Below the pieces are notes generated by a model, which saw nothing but the letters and a program-made list of their open reading frames with translations, was not told where the DNA came from and did no database searches. 64,000 bases of DNA. It comes from Candidatus Dojkabacteria bacterium (GTDB lineage Bacteria > Patescibacteria > Dojkabacteria > SC72). The position numbers and the translations under genes are program-made. This document shows, in pieces, positions 42,372-51,552 of the stretch (within the stretch, counting starts at the first letter, position 1; every line of letters starts with the position of its first letter). The stretch covers positions 1 through 64,000 of the forward strand of contig JALNYV010000001.1 in the NCBI GenBank assembly GCA_023229785.1, in the 5' to 3' direction.

Positions 42372-43028
42372 TTACATCAAATCTTCTGTTATAGTTACCG
42401 TTGCAACTTTGTAAAGGGGAATGGTTTCAATTTTGATATCTCCTGTTCTTTTTTCATCAGCTGATTTGAACTCGATATATGCTGTTATGTAACCCTCTAT
42501 TGGCTCTTCTTGCGTTTGACTTGATGTAGTCCATCCCTTCTCTGCAAGTTTTATAACATACCAATCAACAGCTTGAGTTACTGTTGAAGCAGTATCAATT
42601 TTTACTTCAGCCTCATATGTTGAATCATAAGAAGAGGATGTAACTACTCCTCCACAAAGTGGAATATCTGTAGGGAATTTTGCATTGATTATACTAGTTT
42701 TATCTAATGTCCCGTTTACTTTATTTGTTGTTGTTGCATCATATGTCCAAGTATCTTCTGAAGTAGTATCGCTAGTTTCGTTATTTGTGACTGGATTTCC
42801 TATCAAGTCATTAATCTTATCCTTTCCACTCTTGATTAATCCTTTCACAAGAAAATATCCTCCAACTGAAGAGATAATTAAGAAGATAACAACAACAATA
42901 ATTATTATCAATAAGGTTTTACTAGATTTTTTCTTTCCCTCAGGAGCAACTTCCGCTTTCTCTGTTGTTTTTTCTGCTTTAACTTCTTCTACTTTCTTTA
43001 CTTCTTCGATTTTCTTTTCTTCTGACAT
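42372..43028 (-). CDS. membrane-anchored protein with charged cytoplasmic head
   Basis: 218 residues. The first 37 residues are almost only Glu, Lys, Val and Ala (cytoplasmic). One membrane helix follows (about 38-62), a Thr/Ser/Asn-rich linker (about 75-110), and an extracellular domain of about 100 residues with the beta-type pattern YEAEVKIDTASTVTQAVDWY. That domain resembles small extracellular alpha/beta modules common in Patescibacteria, but no family can be named. It precedes the strong terminator at 42328. Confidence 0.6.
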   Translation of the reverse strand: MSEEKKIEEVKKVEEVKAEKTTEKAEVAPEGKKKSSKTLLIIIIVVVIFLIISSVGGYFLVKGLIKSGKDKINDLIGNPVTNNETSDTTSEDTWTYDATTTNKVNGTLDKTSIINAKFPTDIPLCGGVVTSSSYDSTYEAEVKIDTASTVTQAVDWYVIKLAEKGWTTSSQTQEEPIEGYITAYIEFKSADEKRTGDIKIETIPLYKVATVTITEDLM

Positions 43029-43142
43029 AGTGATTTATTAAAAATGAAATTATATTAAAAATTTACATTAAAAAAAGTTGATTGTAAATATAATATATAT
43101 GTGGGATGAAACAGCATATTGATTGTAATCAGTATAGGAATT

Positions 43143-46010
43143 CTACTTATCCTTCTTTCTTTGTTTTGCAGCAAGAAAGAGAAAGATTAAAATAATTAGT
43201 AAAATGGAGCCTGTGGCTACAGGAATAATGACCTTGTAGTTAATTCCACTTGGGGTTTGTTCTTGTTTTCCTGATGTATCTTCATGATTAGTAGTATCTG
43301 GGGTTGTAGTATCAGGAGTGGTTGAATCAGGAATTGTAGTTTCTGGAGTTGTATCTTCTGTAGATACTGTTTCAACAACTGCCCTTGGAGTGACATCTTC
43401 CTCCTCTTCTTCGTCAGTGGGTACTACTGGTAGTGGATTTACAACGATTGAGGCAGAAGTTGTAGTAAAACCGCTATTTTCTGTATCTGTAACTGTTACA
43501 GTGTATGTTCCTGCAGTTGCAAATTTCAAACTGTTTGTGAATATATGAACTCCTGCATCATCGGTTGTAAACCAGTAATTTGTTGGAAGAGTTACACTTG
43601 TTGCTGTTGATGAAAAGGTTACGCTCCCTTTATATGTTGTATCAGCAACATCTCCAGTTGTATGAGCTGTCACAGTCATTGTTATCGGATCGTTTACCAT
43701 TACATCGTTGTCACTTACTACAATATCTAGGCCTGTTGTAGCAACGCTGAGCGCCCCTGTACCTGCAAATCCGGTCACCTTCCAATACTCTACAGTATCT
43801 ATTGTCTCAACAGAGACATTTTCATCTAGCGCTGTTAAATCATATCCATTTGGGCAATCAAGAAATACCTCATCAAGAATTGTTGCATCAGGACATATGT
43901 GAACTGAATCTTGTCCATCTTGTTTTACAACATATATTGAATGTGTCTCTGAAACTCCTGGTGCAGTTTCTGGATTTAAATTAGTTATTAGTGATTTTGA
44001 TAAGCTTGGAAGAGAAACCGCATTAACTGTAGCCCAATTTCTGTCAGCAGTTAAGTCAACTGTGAAATCCGAAACAATATACTCTCCGAAATACATATTT
44101 GAAGTAATACTATCAACACCAGGATCTTCAGGATCAACATAGTTTTTTGTCAGGCTTAAGTCATCCGATGTTCGAAGTACATCAGTGCTAGGTATTAAGT
44201 TTAGTATTCTAACACCTGAACCAAAACTTTGAATTCGATTATTCAATGAGTCAGCAACAGTTAGAGAACTTGTTACTGGATTGATAATAACGCCCGCAGG
44301 CTCGTTAAATTGGTCATCTCCTCCTCCATATGATCCGATAGTAAGGGTGAGGGCACCGGTACTATCTAAAACAAGTACATGGTGAGCGTCTCTATCAGAC
44401 ACATAAATATTTCCGGCATCATCCGTTATAACTCCGAAAGGTAACCAGATGGGTACGCTTTCGGAATTAGGAATAATCAAGAGAGATACTCCAGAAGTAT
44501 CATATTTTTGAATTTGATGGTTGTCATACCCTTCGCCTCCAGAATTTTGTGTTACAAAAACGTTGTTACTAGCATCAATGTAAATAGTTTCTGGTTGTGC
44601 AGGATTTCCATCTTGAGATGTACTCCATTGAGAAACATAAGTGCCAGTAGAATTAAAGACTTGTATTCTATCGTTTCCATTATCAGCAACGTAGATATTT
44701 CCATCTGTATCAAAACCAATCCCCCTTGCAATGTTAAATTGCCCATCCCCTGTTCCACCCTCTCCAATAGTAAATAAAGTAGCACCAGTCAAATCGTAAG
44801 CAGTTACAGCATAGTCATGAGAAACAAATATCCTGTCTGTTGCATCAATTGACATTTCCCACGACCCCCAAGGAATCTCCCCAGTCTCTAGTGTACTAAT
44901 GTATGTGCCTCCATTTGTAAATTTTTGTATTCTTCCATTATGATATCCGTTGTCTAAAACATACAGGTTCCCTTCAGAATCGTAAGCTACTGCAGTTGGT
45001 GTAGAAAAATGATCAGGCTCCGTACTGTTATTTCCAAATGCCCATTCGAATACTCCAGTGCTAGTAAACTTCTGTATTCTTTTTAATCCCCAATCACTCA
45101 CATAGATATTATCTGTACTATCAATTGATAAATAAGCAGGTGAATGAAATTGTCCTGTCTCTTCTCCAAGTTCTCCAATTGTAGACTTATACACTCCAGT
45201 ACTACTAAAGACCTTTAGTTCGTAGTTGTTTTGTGATGCTACGACTATATCTCCATTTGTTAATACCTCTATTCCTGATATTGCATTGAAAAAATAATCG
45301 CCTGGGCTAGTAGAGCCGAATTTAAAGAGAAAATGATAGTCGTGATCAAATACTTGTACTCTTTGATTATCTCCACTATCAGTAACATATATCTTTCCAG
45401 CAGAATCAGTAGTTACTCCAAACGGCTCATCGAATTGGCCATTTCCTGTTCCTGTTGTTCCAAATTTGGAAATGAACTCTCCGTATTTAGAAAATTTAAG
45501 AACAGGAGTGTTAGTGCTACGTTTATCAATAATAAATATTGAATCGCTAAATGCGTCATAGTGAATTGAGTTTGCTTCAACGAAGTTGTAATTTGCTACA
45601 TCACAATCCCCCCAAGACATAACAAAGCCTCCGTTTGAATCGAGTTTATCCACTTTACAATTTTCCCACTCAAGAACATAAAGGTATCCTTCATCATCAA
45701 CGGTAATTGCTGTTGGAGTTGCTTCAAATTCACCTTCAGCACTCCCTAATCTCCCAACTGTTCTTAAGATTTCTCCCGTTTGATTAATCATAATGATTCT
45801 GTTATTTAGGTCGTCTGCATACCAAATATTTCCATTTGGTAGTACTACTAAACCTTTAGGAGTACCAACATTTTCGTAACTGCTTGGAATAATTGTATCT
45901 GTAGTAAATGTTGAAGCCTGGGCCTTTAGTAATGAAGAAAATAGAAAAAGAAAAGTGAATATACCAGAGAGTAAGACAATCTGAAATAATTTGTTTGTAA
46001 GCTTTTTCAT
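43143..46010 (-). CDS. large surface protein with NHL beta-propeller repeats
   Basis: 955 residues. Signal peptide (about 1-32), then about twelve NHL repeats to residue 580, each with a core like IYVADNGNDRIQVFNSTG and a GxxGQF-type turn (for example GTGDGQFNIARGIGFD). Ig-like regions follow (about 620-850), then a Thr/Pro-rich stalk (about 870-915) and a C-terminal membrane helix with Lys-rich tail (AAKQRKKDK). NHL propellers bind proteins, RNA or sugars. Here it is surely extracellular, and adhesion to a host cell is a possible role (inference). No sortase motif is evident. Confidence 0.85.
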   Translation of the reverse strand: MKKLTNKLFQIVLLSGIFTFLFLFSSLLKAQASTFTTDTIIPSSYENVGTPKGLVVLPNGNIWYADDLNNRIIMINQTGEILRTVGRLGSAEGEFEATPTAITVDDEGYLYVLEWENCKVDKLDSNGGFVMSWGDCDVANYNFVEANSIHYDAFSDSIFIIDKRSTNTPVLKFSKYGEFISKFGTTGTGNGQFDEPFGVTTDSAGKIYVTDSGDNQRVQVFDHDYHFLFKFGSTSPGDYFFNAISGIEVLTNGDIVVASQNNYELKVFSSTGVYKSTIGELGEETGQFHSPAYLSIDSTDNIYVSDWGLKRIQKFTSTGVFEWAFGNNSTEPDHFSTPTAVAYDSEGNLYVLDNGYHNGRIQKFTNGGTYISTLETGEIPWGSWEMSIDATDRIFVSHDYAVTAYDLTGATLFTIGEGGTGDGQFNIARGIGFDTDGNIYVADNGNDRIQVFNSTGTYVSQWSTSQDGNPAQPETIYIDASNNVFVTQNSGGEGYDNHQIQKYDTSGVSLLIIPNSESVPIWLPFGVITDDAGNIYVSDRDAHHVLVLDSTGALTLTIGSYGGGDDQFNEPAGVIINPVTSSLTVADSLNNRIQSFGSGVRILNLIPSTDVLRTSDDLSLTKNYVDPEDPGVDSITSNMYFGEYIVSDFTVDLTADRNWATVNAVSLPSLSKSLITNLNPETAPGVSETHSIYVVKQDGQDSVHICPDATILDEVFLDCPNGYDLTALDENVSVETIDTVEYWKVTGFAGTGALSVATTGLDIVVSDNDVMVNDPITMTVTAHTTGDVADTTYKGSVTFSSTATSVTLPTNYWFTTDDAGVHIFTNSLKFATAGTYTVTVTDTENSGFTTTSASIVVNPLPVVPTDEEEEEDVTPRAVVETVSTEDTTPETTIPDSTTPDTTTPDTTNHEDTSGKQEQTPSGINYKVIIPVATGSILLIILIFLFLAAKQRKKDK

Positions 46011-46125
46011 GGATTGCCCTAAGTATATCTAATGGCATTAACATTTCAAGAGTACATAGTGTTTTATCGTAGGATAGCAACTTAATTTGCTGTTTTGCTT
46101 ATATTATTATAGGCTAGAAATTTTA

Positions 46126-46153
46126 TTGACATCTTTAATATTTGTCTTAAAAT
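46126..46153 (+). promoter_or_regulatory. consensus promoter for the candidate RNA at 46160
   Basis: TTGACA (46126-46131), 16-nt spacer, TAAAAT (46148-46153); the predicted start falls on the first base of the RNA closing helix. One of very few places in the window with a consensus -35. Confidence 0.6.
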
Positions 46154-46159
46154 CATACT

Positions 46160-46277
46160 GGAGTCGATTAACTGGTAACCCTGCTAGCTAACGTAGAATG
46201 AGTTTAGTAGGTACTGGGTCATTGAAGTGATTCTTTGATTTAGTTTATTTCTTAGAAGTTAATTGGCTCCATTTTTC
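46160..46277 (+). ncRNA. candidate structured RNA of unknown type, three-way junction
   Basis: Closing helix of 14 continuous pairs, 46160-46173 with 46257-46270 (GGAGTCGATTAACT with AGTTAATTGGCTCC, two G-U). Inner hairpins: 46180-46186/46205-46211 (7 bp, one G-U) and 46221-46227/46233-46239 (7 bp, two G-U). A U-rich tract (ATTTTTC) follows the closing helix, so the RNA may terminate near 46277. It does not match the signatures I know for tmRNA, RNase P, SRP or 6S RNA. It could be an independent small RNA or a leader of the ATP-grasp gene at 46403. Confidence 0.5.
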
Positions 46278-46402
46278 ATCTCTAGTAGATTCTTAGTTTA
46301 GGAATCGCTATATACCAACATTTCCTGTATAATATGAAGATATAAAAGACTGTCCATTTCACTTGTTTCTTTTCTATACTAATAACTTTATCTGATGCAG
46401 TT
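46278..46402 (+). promoter_or_regulatory. second promoter and leader before the ATP-grasp gene
   Basis: TATAAT at 46328-46333 gives a leader of about 60 nt. A small hairpin GATTC/GAATC precedes it. The rest of the 392-nt gap (46011-46402) holds the candidate RNA, its promoter and the upstream region of the NHL gene; no open frame was found in it. Confidence 0.35.
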
Positions 46403-47266
46403 ATGAACAGTAAAAAAATTGAATTACTTGTTTTGCCTTCTATTCAAAACATTGAGGAGATAATTAAAGGTATCCCTATTGTTTTGACCAAAGCAAATTA
46501 CTCTTCTTTAGAATTTCGTTTTAAAGATAATGCAGTTTCTATACTACATAAAGGAAGAGATATTAAAAGCTTCTCGTTAGTTTGGCTTTCCTCTTCATGG
46601 TACTCTCGTGATTTAGCAACTACAGTCAAGTTATATTTAGATAACTATAATGTTCCTAATACATTTGTTGAGCAGAGTACATCAAAGATAACGGATAATA
46701 TGAACTTTGTTTTAAACGGTATCCCCTGCCCTAATACGTACTATATGAAGAAATCTAAGATAATGAGGCATTTAGAAGATATTGAGGCTGTGTGTGGGTA
46801 TCCTATGATTATGAAGGATAGCAAAGGCCATCATGGCAAAAATTCTGCGTATATTAGTACGCGAGAAGAGCTAATTGAAAAAATTAGTAATCAAAAGCCT
46901 CGAAAGAGATATATATTCCAAAAATATATAGCAAACGATTATGACTGGGGAGTGCTTGTTGCAAATAACAAGGTTGTATCTGCTGAAAGAAGCTATCATA
47001 AAGATGGGGAGTTCAGAAATAATGTTGGAGCAACTGAAGTGTTTTCCAATATTTGTGATGTGCCTGAGGATATAAAGGAGATTGCATTAAAAGGAAGTAA
47101 GATATTGGGATTATCATGGTCTAGATCTGATATCGTTGTTGATAAAAAAACAAGCTTACCATACCTACTTGAAGTCAATAGATTTCCTGGGATTACTACG
47201 GATAGTAGTGAGGTAACAGGTGCATGTGAGTTTATCACTAAGCATATAAATCAACTTGTGAGCTAA
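46403..47266 (+). CDS. ATP-grasp family protein, RimK-like
   Basis: 287 residues. The ATP-grasp fold begins near residue 110 (GIPCPNTYYM). Nucleotide-binding parts are YPMIMKDSKGHHGKNSAYIS and YIFQKYIANDYDWGVLVANN. The metal-binding end LPYLLEVNRFPGI carries the E-x-N pair. Such enzymes ligate an amino acid or amine to a carboxylate with ATP; RimK itself adds Glu to ribosomal protein S6. The N-terminal 100 residues differ from RimK. The substrate is unknown. The 5' region contains the structured RNA. Confidence 0.83.
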   Translation: MNSKKIELLVLPSIQNIEEIIKGIPIVLTKANYSSLEFRFKDNAVSILHKGRDIKSFSLVWLSSSWYSRDLATTVKLYLDNYNVPNTFVEQSTSKITDNMNFVLNGIPCPNTYYMKKSKIMRHLEDIEAVCGYPMIMKDSKGHHGKNSAYISTREELIEKISNQKPRKRYIFQKYIANDYDWGVLVANNKVVSAERSYHKDGEFRNNVGATEVFSNICDVPEDIKEIALKGSKILGLSWSRSDIVVDKKTSLPYLLEVNRFPGITTDSSEVTGACEFITKHINQLVS

Positions 47267-47267
47267 A

Positions 47268-48731
47268 TCAAACTGCTTTTAGAATTATAGGAGTTACCAT
47301 TCCCATTGAGCATGTGATTTTGTAAGACCCTTTTGAAGGCATTCCAAGGTCGATTATGTTTTCTCCATAATTAAGATAAACATATGATTTAAGTAACCCA
47401 CTTACACTTAAAGTTACTGCACATCCACTAACTCCTTTATTATTTACAACTAGCTTTGCAGGCTTTCCTGCTTGAATAATTGAACCGTCTGTAAATCTAT
47501 ATGCAAACCCTTGAGCCTCTATTCTTACAACTTGAACCCCATCTGAGTTTGTCTCAACATTTGGAAGCTCGGTGATTGTTTTACCAAAGCTTGAAATATT
47601 TGGGAGTTTAATATCATTTAAGCTTTTTAAACCTAAGAGGTTTAATTGGGAATTTAAATTGTAGATTGCAAATATAATCACAAGAATTCCAGCGACACTG
47701 TTGAATATCTTGTTAAATTTTGGTTTTGAAGAAAGCCTTGAGCTTGTAAAGCTAATAATCGCAAGTACTGGTAGTGTTCCAAGAGCAAATGAAAGCATCA
47801 TTAGTGAGCCTTTTAGAAGACTTCCTGAAGCGAGTGCTAAGCCTTGGGCTATTATTGTGAATCCACATGGTAGAAAGAATGTTAGTGCACCAACAAGAAG
47901 TGGCATATATCTACCTTTAAATTTCTCTTCGGAGGAAACAGATCTTGTTAGAAATTTGGGAAGCGCAATTTTGATTTTATATGCCCATTTAACTTCAAGC
48001 ATTTGAAGGCCGAGTATAAACATGATTAATGAAACAATTATTATGACTATCGCACTAATTAAAGGTGTTCGGTTTATTGATATGCCAAGAGCAGATCCAA
48101 CTGCACCAAGTAGCCCTCCAAGTATGGTAAATGAAACTAGTCTTCCGATATTAAACATTGTAAACGGTTTTAATTTTTCTAGCTTTGAGTTTGAATCAAT
48201 ATACATTTCACCCCATTGTTTTGACATTGAAAGTAATAACCCTCCAACTAATGCTGCACAGCTACTAAGTCCTGCCAATACTCCAAAAAGGAAAAATGAT
48301 GGATATGTAGAAGTCTCGTTTAATACAATCTTGCTTGCAAGTCCTGTTTTTTGTAAAAAATAAAAGGCAGCAAGGATTAAGAGAGTGATAAATATTGCAA
48401 TAGATGCTCTTTTAAGCTTTGCTTTATTTATAACTAAATTTCCGTTTGTTATTCTAAACATTCTTATTTCATTTTCACGTTTTCTTTCAGAGAATGTATA
48501 TCCTGTTTCTTTAAAGATGCTAGTTAGAGAAATTGCTGTAGGTTTTTCTCCAATATATTCAAACTCAACTTTTCCGTCTGTTAGACTTGCATCTGCCTTC
48601 TTTATATTTTTTTGTTTCAAAAGTTTTTTTTCAATCAGTACCTCACAACTACTACAGTGCATTCCATCTATGTAATATGTGCATTCCTTTAAAGATTTTG
48701 TGACCTTTGTTTGCTTCTTACTCTTAAACAC
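47268..48731 (-). CDS. heavy-metal-associated, DsbD-like and cupredoxin-like fusion membrane protein
   Basis: 487 residues in three parts. An N-terminal heavy-metal-associated domain (about 16-85) has GMHCSSC with Cys26 and Cys29. A six- or seven-helix membrane domain of the DsbD_2/TauE-SafE-related type (about 105-375) contains SSCAALVGGLLLSM and FFLPCGFTI. A C-terminal cupredoxin-like domain (about 400-487) has VRIEAQGFAYRF and the end KITCSMGMV with Cys and Met in copper-ligand positions. Similar fusions are annotated as sulfite exporter family proteins and are linked to copper handling or extracytoplasmic thiol redox. The copper role is inferred from the Cys/Met ligands. Confidence 0.85.
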   Translation of the reverse strand: MFKSKKQTKVTKSLKECTYYIDGMHCSSCEVLIEKKLLKQKNIKKADASLTDGKVEFEYIGEKPTAISLTSIFKETGYTFSERKRENEIRMFRITNGNLVINKAKLKRASIAIFITLLILAAFYFLQKTGLASKIVLNETSTYPSFFLFGVLAGLSSCAALVGGLLLSMSKQWGEMYIDSNSKLEKLKPFTMFNIGRLVSFTILGGLLGAVGSALGISINRTPLISAIVIIIVSLIMFILGLQMLEVKWAYKIKIALPKFLTRSVSSEEKFKGRYMPLLVGALTFFLPCGFTIIAQGLALASGSLLKGSLMMLSFALGTLPVLAIISFTSSRLSSKPKFNKIFNSVAGILVIIFAIYNLNSQLNLLGLKSLNDIKLPNISSFGKTITELPNVETNSDGVQVVRIEAQGFAYRFTDGSIIQAGKPAKLVVNNKGVSGCAVTLSVSGLLKSYVYLNYGENIIDLGMPSKGSYKITCSMGMVTPIILKAV

Positions 48732-48851
48732 ATTTAATCGAATTTAATTTATATTGTTATTTTATCAAGAGATGCATTCCTATGATTTATACTTTGAAAA
48801 AATGAAATGTCAAATATCTGTGAAATAATAAATGATATTTCTAGAAATATT

Positions 48852-49670
48852 CTATTTTGAGCTAATGGCTTTATTAACTAAGTCTAGTATATCATTAGAA
48901 TCATATGCATCTACTGGTAATGGTGCATATCCTTCAATGGTCCATTTTCCGTTTCCTAGATATTTCAGAATCATTGCTCCCACTCCTCCTGTACCATTTG
49001 CTGTATATTCTGATTCATTCATTATAGAAAATGGTGGCGGAGTTATCCAAGCACCAGTTTGATCTTGAACGGTTGGAAGTAGTCCAGAACTGTCTGTATA
49101 TGGAATCCAGAGGTCATTTGAAGATGGGGTATATTTTGTCATAAAACTTGAACCTGGTCTCCATGTAAATTGATCTATCATTGTACTGCCATCGTTAGAT
49201 GCAAACTTGTATCCAGTTGGAAATTGAAATGCCCGAGGGAATAGTGTCCCAAGTTTAAGGATGACCTTTCCAGTTGCTGCATCTACAATTCCAGTTCCTG
49301 GAGCAAAAACTACTCCTCGTTGATCTGCAGGATTGTCAGTTTTAGGACCGTAAGAGACTGTAATTTCTCTGTCACCATGATTTGTCTTAACCACAATTTT
49401 AAATCCCTCACCTAGAGCATTAGGGAAGTTTTGATCAGGTGTTCCAGTTGATGATATTCTGAATTCATCTGATGAAATAGTGTCTCCTAGTTCTGGTGAA
49501 AATGGTTGGGTTGTTCCCACAGCCACCTCAGAATTTGTTGCTGACGGTTTATTGGTTGCGTTGTCTTGAGCATTTTGCACAACAGCTTCTGAAACGGAAG
49601 GAGAACATCCGGCTGCAAGAATAGCGGTCGCAGCTATAGCAGTCATTGCCTTTTTTGATGTTGAACTCAT
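48852..49670 (-). CDS. putative lipoprotein, unknown function
   Basis: 272 residues. A short basic N-terminus and hydrophobic stretch end in the lipobox LAAGC (Cys22), followed by an Asn/Thr/Ser-rich linker. The mature part is beta-rich with repeated Trp/Tyr/Gly motifs (FTWRPGSSFMTKYTPSSNDL). No family recognised. The lipobox suggests attachment to the outer face of the membrane after lipid modification, which requires Lgt/Lsp not seen in this window. Confidence 0.65.
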   Translation of the reverse strand: MSSTSKKAMTAIAATAILAAGCSPSVSEAVVQNAQDNATNKPSATNSEVAVGTTQPFSPELGDTISSDEFRISSTGTPDQNFPNALGEGFKIVVKTNHGDREITVSYGPKTDNPADQRGVVFAPGTGIVDAATGKVILKLGTLFPRAFQFPTGYKFASNDGSTMIDQFTWRPGSSFMTKYTPSSNDLWIPYTDSSGLLPTVQDQTGAWITPPPFSIMNESEYTANGTGGVGAMILKYLGNGKWTIEGYAPLPVDAYDSNDILDLVNKAISSK

Positions 49671-49769
49671 TATTTACAAACAAATAAATTTATCTTCTAT
49701 TCTTATTTTATCATATATAGTAATTTAATATGTGTCAAAACCTAAATAATGTAGTAATATGAAACATTT

Positions 49770-50201
49770 ATGAAAAAAGAATTACAAAAAATCATTAGAT
49801 TCTTCGTATCAGGTGCTGCATCAACCGTTATTGACTATTCGATTCATATTCTAATTGTGCTAATTCTAAATATGGATATTAAGACAGAATCAATTATTGC
49901 AAATTCTTTCGCGTTTACAGTTTCGCAAGTTTTCTCATATATCACATATAGAAAATGGGTTTTTAACACTTCAGATAAAGAAAAAGAACATCACATGATA
50001 ATGATGTATATATTTTTGACAATACTTTTCCTTGTTCTTGGGTCTATATCAATTTGGCTAGTTGTATACTTAATTAGTAAATTAAATATATTTAGTAGTG
50101 ATGTTGAAATACAAGTAGTAGGAAAAGCAATTCTTGGACCAGTATTGGGAATAACAAGCTATTATTTATATAAAAAGTATGTTTTTAAAGATAAAAAGTA
50201 A
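49770..50201 (+). CDS. GtrA-family membrane protein
   Basis: 143 residues, four membrane helices. The family start is IIRFFVSGAASTVIDYSIH, with the middle QVFSYITYRKWVF and the end GPVLGITSYYLYKKYVFK. GtrA proteins are thought to move lipid-linked sugars across the membrane for cell-surface glycans. Ends directly against the stop of the convergent gene at 50202 without a gap. Confidence 0.88.
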   Translation: MKKELQKIIRFFVSGAASTVIDYSIHILIVLILNMDIKTESIIANSFAFTVSQVFSYITYRKWVFNTSDKEKEHHMIMMYIFLTILFLVLGSISIWLVVYLISKLNIFSSDVEIQVVGKAILGPVLGITSYYLYKKYVFKDKK

Positions 50202-50954
50202 CTAATTCGCCTCCATCTTTATTGTATAGAAATCGCCACTTAACACTTTTGCACCATCAATATCTGCACTAAATCTCTTGTAATATTCCTTGCCGTTATC
50301 AAAAACTATCTTTAAATCAAAAGCTATTTTTGCATCTAATTGCTCTGCTTTAATATTTAGATAGTTTAATATCTTAGCCCCCTCATATATCTTATTTGTA
50401 TTTAATATTGTTTGTTCTGATACTGTCCCTAGGTCTTTAACAATGAAATTAAATCTTGGGATACCTCCGCCAGTTAATACCTCGTTGAATTTTGTTGCGT
50501 TACTGGACACAATATCGTATTTAATTGTATTTCCTCCCCCTTTGATATCTGATGCTCTTATATCTGTGTTTGATGAAGTTAGGATATATGTTTGGATGCT
50601 CCCCATTACTTCATTGCTTGGGTGTATGAAAAGAGGTGTGCCAATGTTTGAGGTAAATTTCACCTTTGTAATTGTTAGGGATTTAATTGGTTCAATTGCA
50701 GTTATACTAATTGAAGGATTTATTATGATGTGTGCCATTTGTTTATCCTCTAGTGTTGCTCCTTCAGGATCTTCTCGTGTAGAAAACATTGAAACAAATA
50801 GATCTGATTGATTTAGGAATATAAGTTTCTCAACCTCTGGAGTGTTCTTCTTTGGAGTAGATGAAATAGAAAAGGATTTTCTGAAAATGAAAAAGGAGAT
50901 AATTAGGAGAATGATTACTAGAATAATAAGGAGAAGTATATGTATTTTTTTCAT
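50202..50954 (-). CDS. membrane-anchored extracytoplasmic protein, unknown
   Basis: 250 residues. Strong N-terminal membrane helix (about 5-24) and a beta-rich extracytoplasmic domain with repeated ITAIEPIKSLTITKVKFTSN-like strands, reminiscent of cohesin-like or Ig-like folds. No Cys, no catalytic motif. Function unknown; probably cell-envelope. Confidence 0.6.
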   Translation of the reverse strand: MKKIHILLLIILVIILLIISFFIFRKSFSISSTPKKNTPEVEKLIFLNQSDLFVSMFSTREDPEGATLEDKQMAHIIINPSISITAIEPIKSLTITKVKFTSNIGTPLFIHPSNEVMGSIQTYILTSSNTDIRASDIKGGGNTIKYDIVSSNATKFNEVLTGGGIPRFNFIVKDLGTVSEQTILNTNKIYEGAKILNYLNIKAEQLDAKIAFDLKIVFDNGKEYYKRFSADIDGAKVLSGDFYTIKMEAN

Positions 50955-51057
50955 TGTTTATGTCGGATAAAAATAATGTTTTTAAGTATATAATATTTGT
51001 AAAAGAATTTCTTCAGTAATATTATTATTTATAACTAATCTTTAAATATCTATTATT

Positions 51058-51510
51058 ATGTCTATTAATTGGATAGAGAAAAGAGATAAACATAAATTTC
51101 CTCCTATTCGTAAAATGACTGAGAAAGGAATGATGTATATATCATCACCTAAGGAAATTGACAAATTAGTTAAAAAAATCCCGAAGGGAAAAATCACGAC
51201 CACTAAGGAGATTGTTAGGTATTTCACGAAAAGAGAAAAGGTTGACTTTACATGCCCTCTTACAACTGGAATATTTCTATCAATTGATGCAAATGCAGCT
51301 GAACAAGAAATAGAGGAAGGAAAGAAACGTAGTGAAGTCACTCCGTATTGGAGAGTTGTCAAAGAGAAAAACAGGCTAAATGATAAGTACTTAGGGAGAC
51401 CAAGTAAACAAGCAGAGTATTTGAAGAAGGAAGGACATCAGATTGTAAATTCAAAGGTTAAAGCATTTAAATATGAACTTGGTGACAACCCTGAATATTT
51501 TGAATTTTAA
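51058..51510 (+). CDS. MGMT-family DNA-binding protein without the alkyl-acceptor Cys
   Basis: 150 residues with the winged helix-turn-helix of the O6-methylguanine methyltransferase family (IPKGKITTTKEIVRYFTK), and the TPYWRVV segment (residues 95-101) where the methyltransferase has PCHRV. The acceptor Cys is absent, as in alkyltransferase-like (ATL) proteins, which flip damaged bases and signal to nucleotide excision repair. Whether this one recognises alkylated DNA is not shown by sequence. The last segment KKEGHQIVNSKVKAFKYEL fits the family. Confidence 0.75.
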   Translation: MSINWIEKRDKHKFPPIRKMTEKGMMYISSPKEIDKLVKKIPKGKITTTKEIVRYFTKREKVDFTCPLTTGIFLSIDANAAEQEIEEGKKRSEVTPYWRVVKEKNRLNDKYLGRPSKQAEYLKKEGHQIVNSKVKAFKYELGDNPEYFEF

Positions 51511-51537
51511 TATATTCTCTCTTTTGCCTTCAATAAA

Positions 51538-51546
51538 TGCTAAAAT
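51538..51546 (+). promoter_or_regulatory. extended -10 promoter element for obg
   Basis: TGC-TAAAAT; TAAAAT at 51541-51546, 6 nt before the ATG at 51553. Confidence 0.5.
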
Positions 51547-51552
51547 AGCAAC

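Noticed and set aside
43143..46010. Repeats in the NHL gene as a CRISPR or tandem DNA repeat
   Set aside because: The periodicity is at the protein level (NHL units); the DNA is not repeated with constant spacers. No CRISPR array was found in the window.
46160..46277. tmRNA, RNase P RNA, SRP RNA or 6S RNA
   Set aside because: The tag reading frame and tRNA-like ends of tmRNA, the conserved P4 sequence of RNase P and the GGAA-loop domain of SRP RNA are not seen; it is short for 6S RNA, although that family is too variable to exclude fully.
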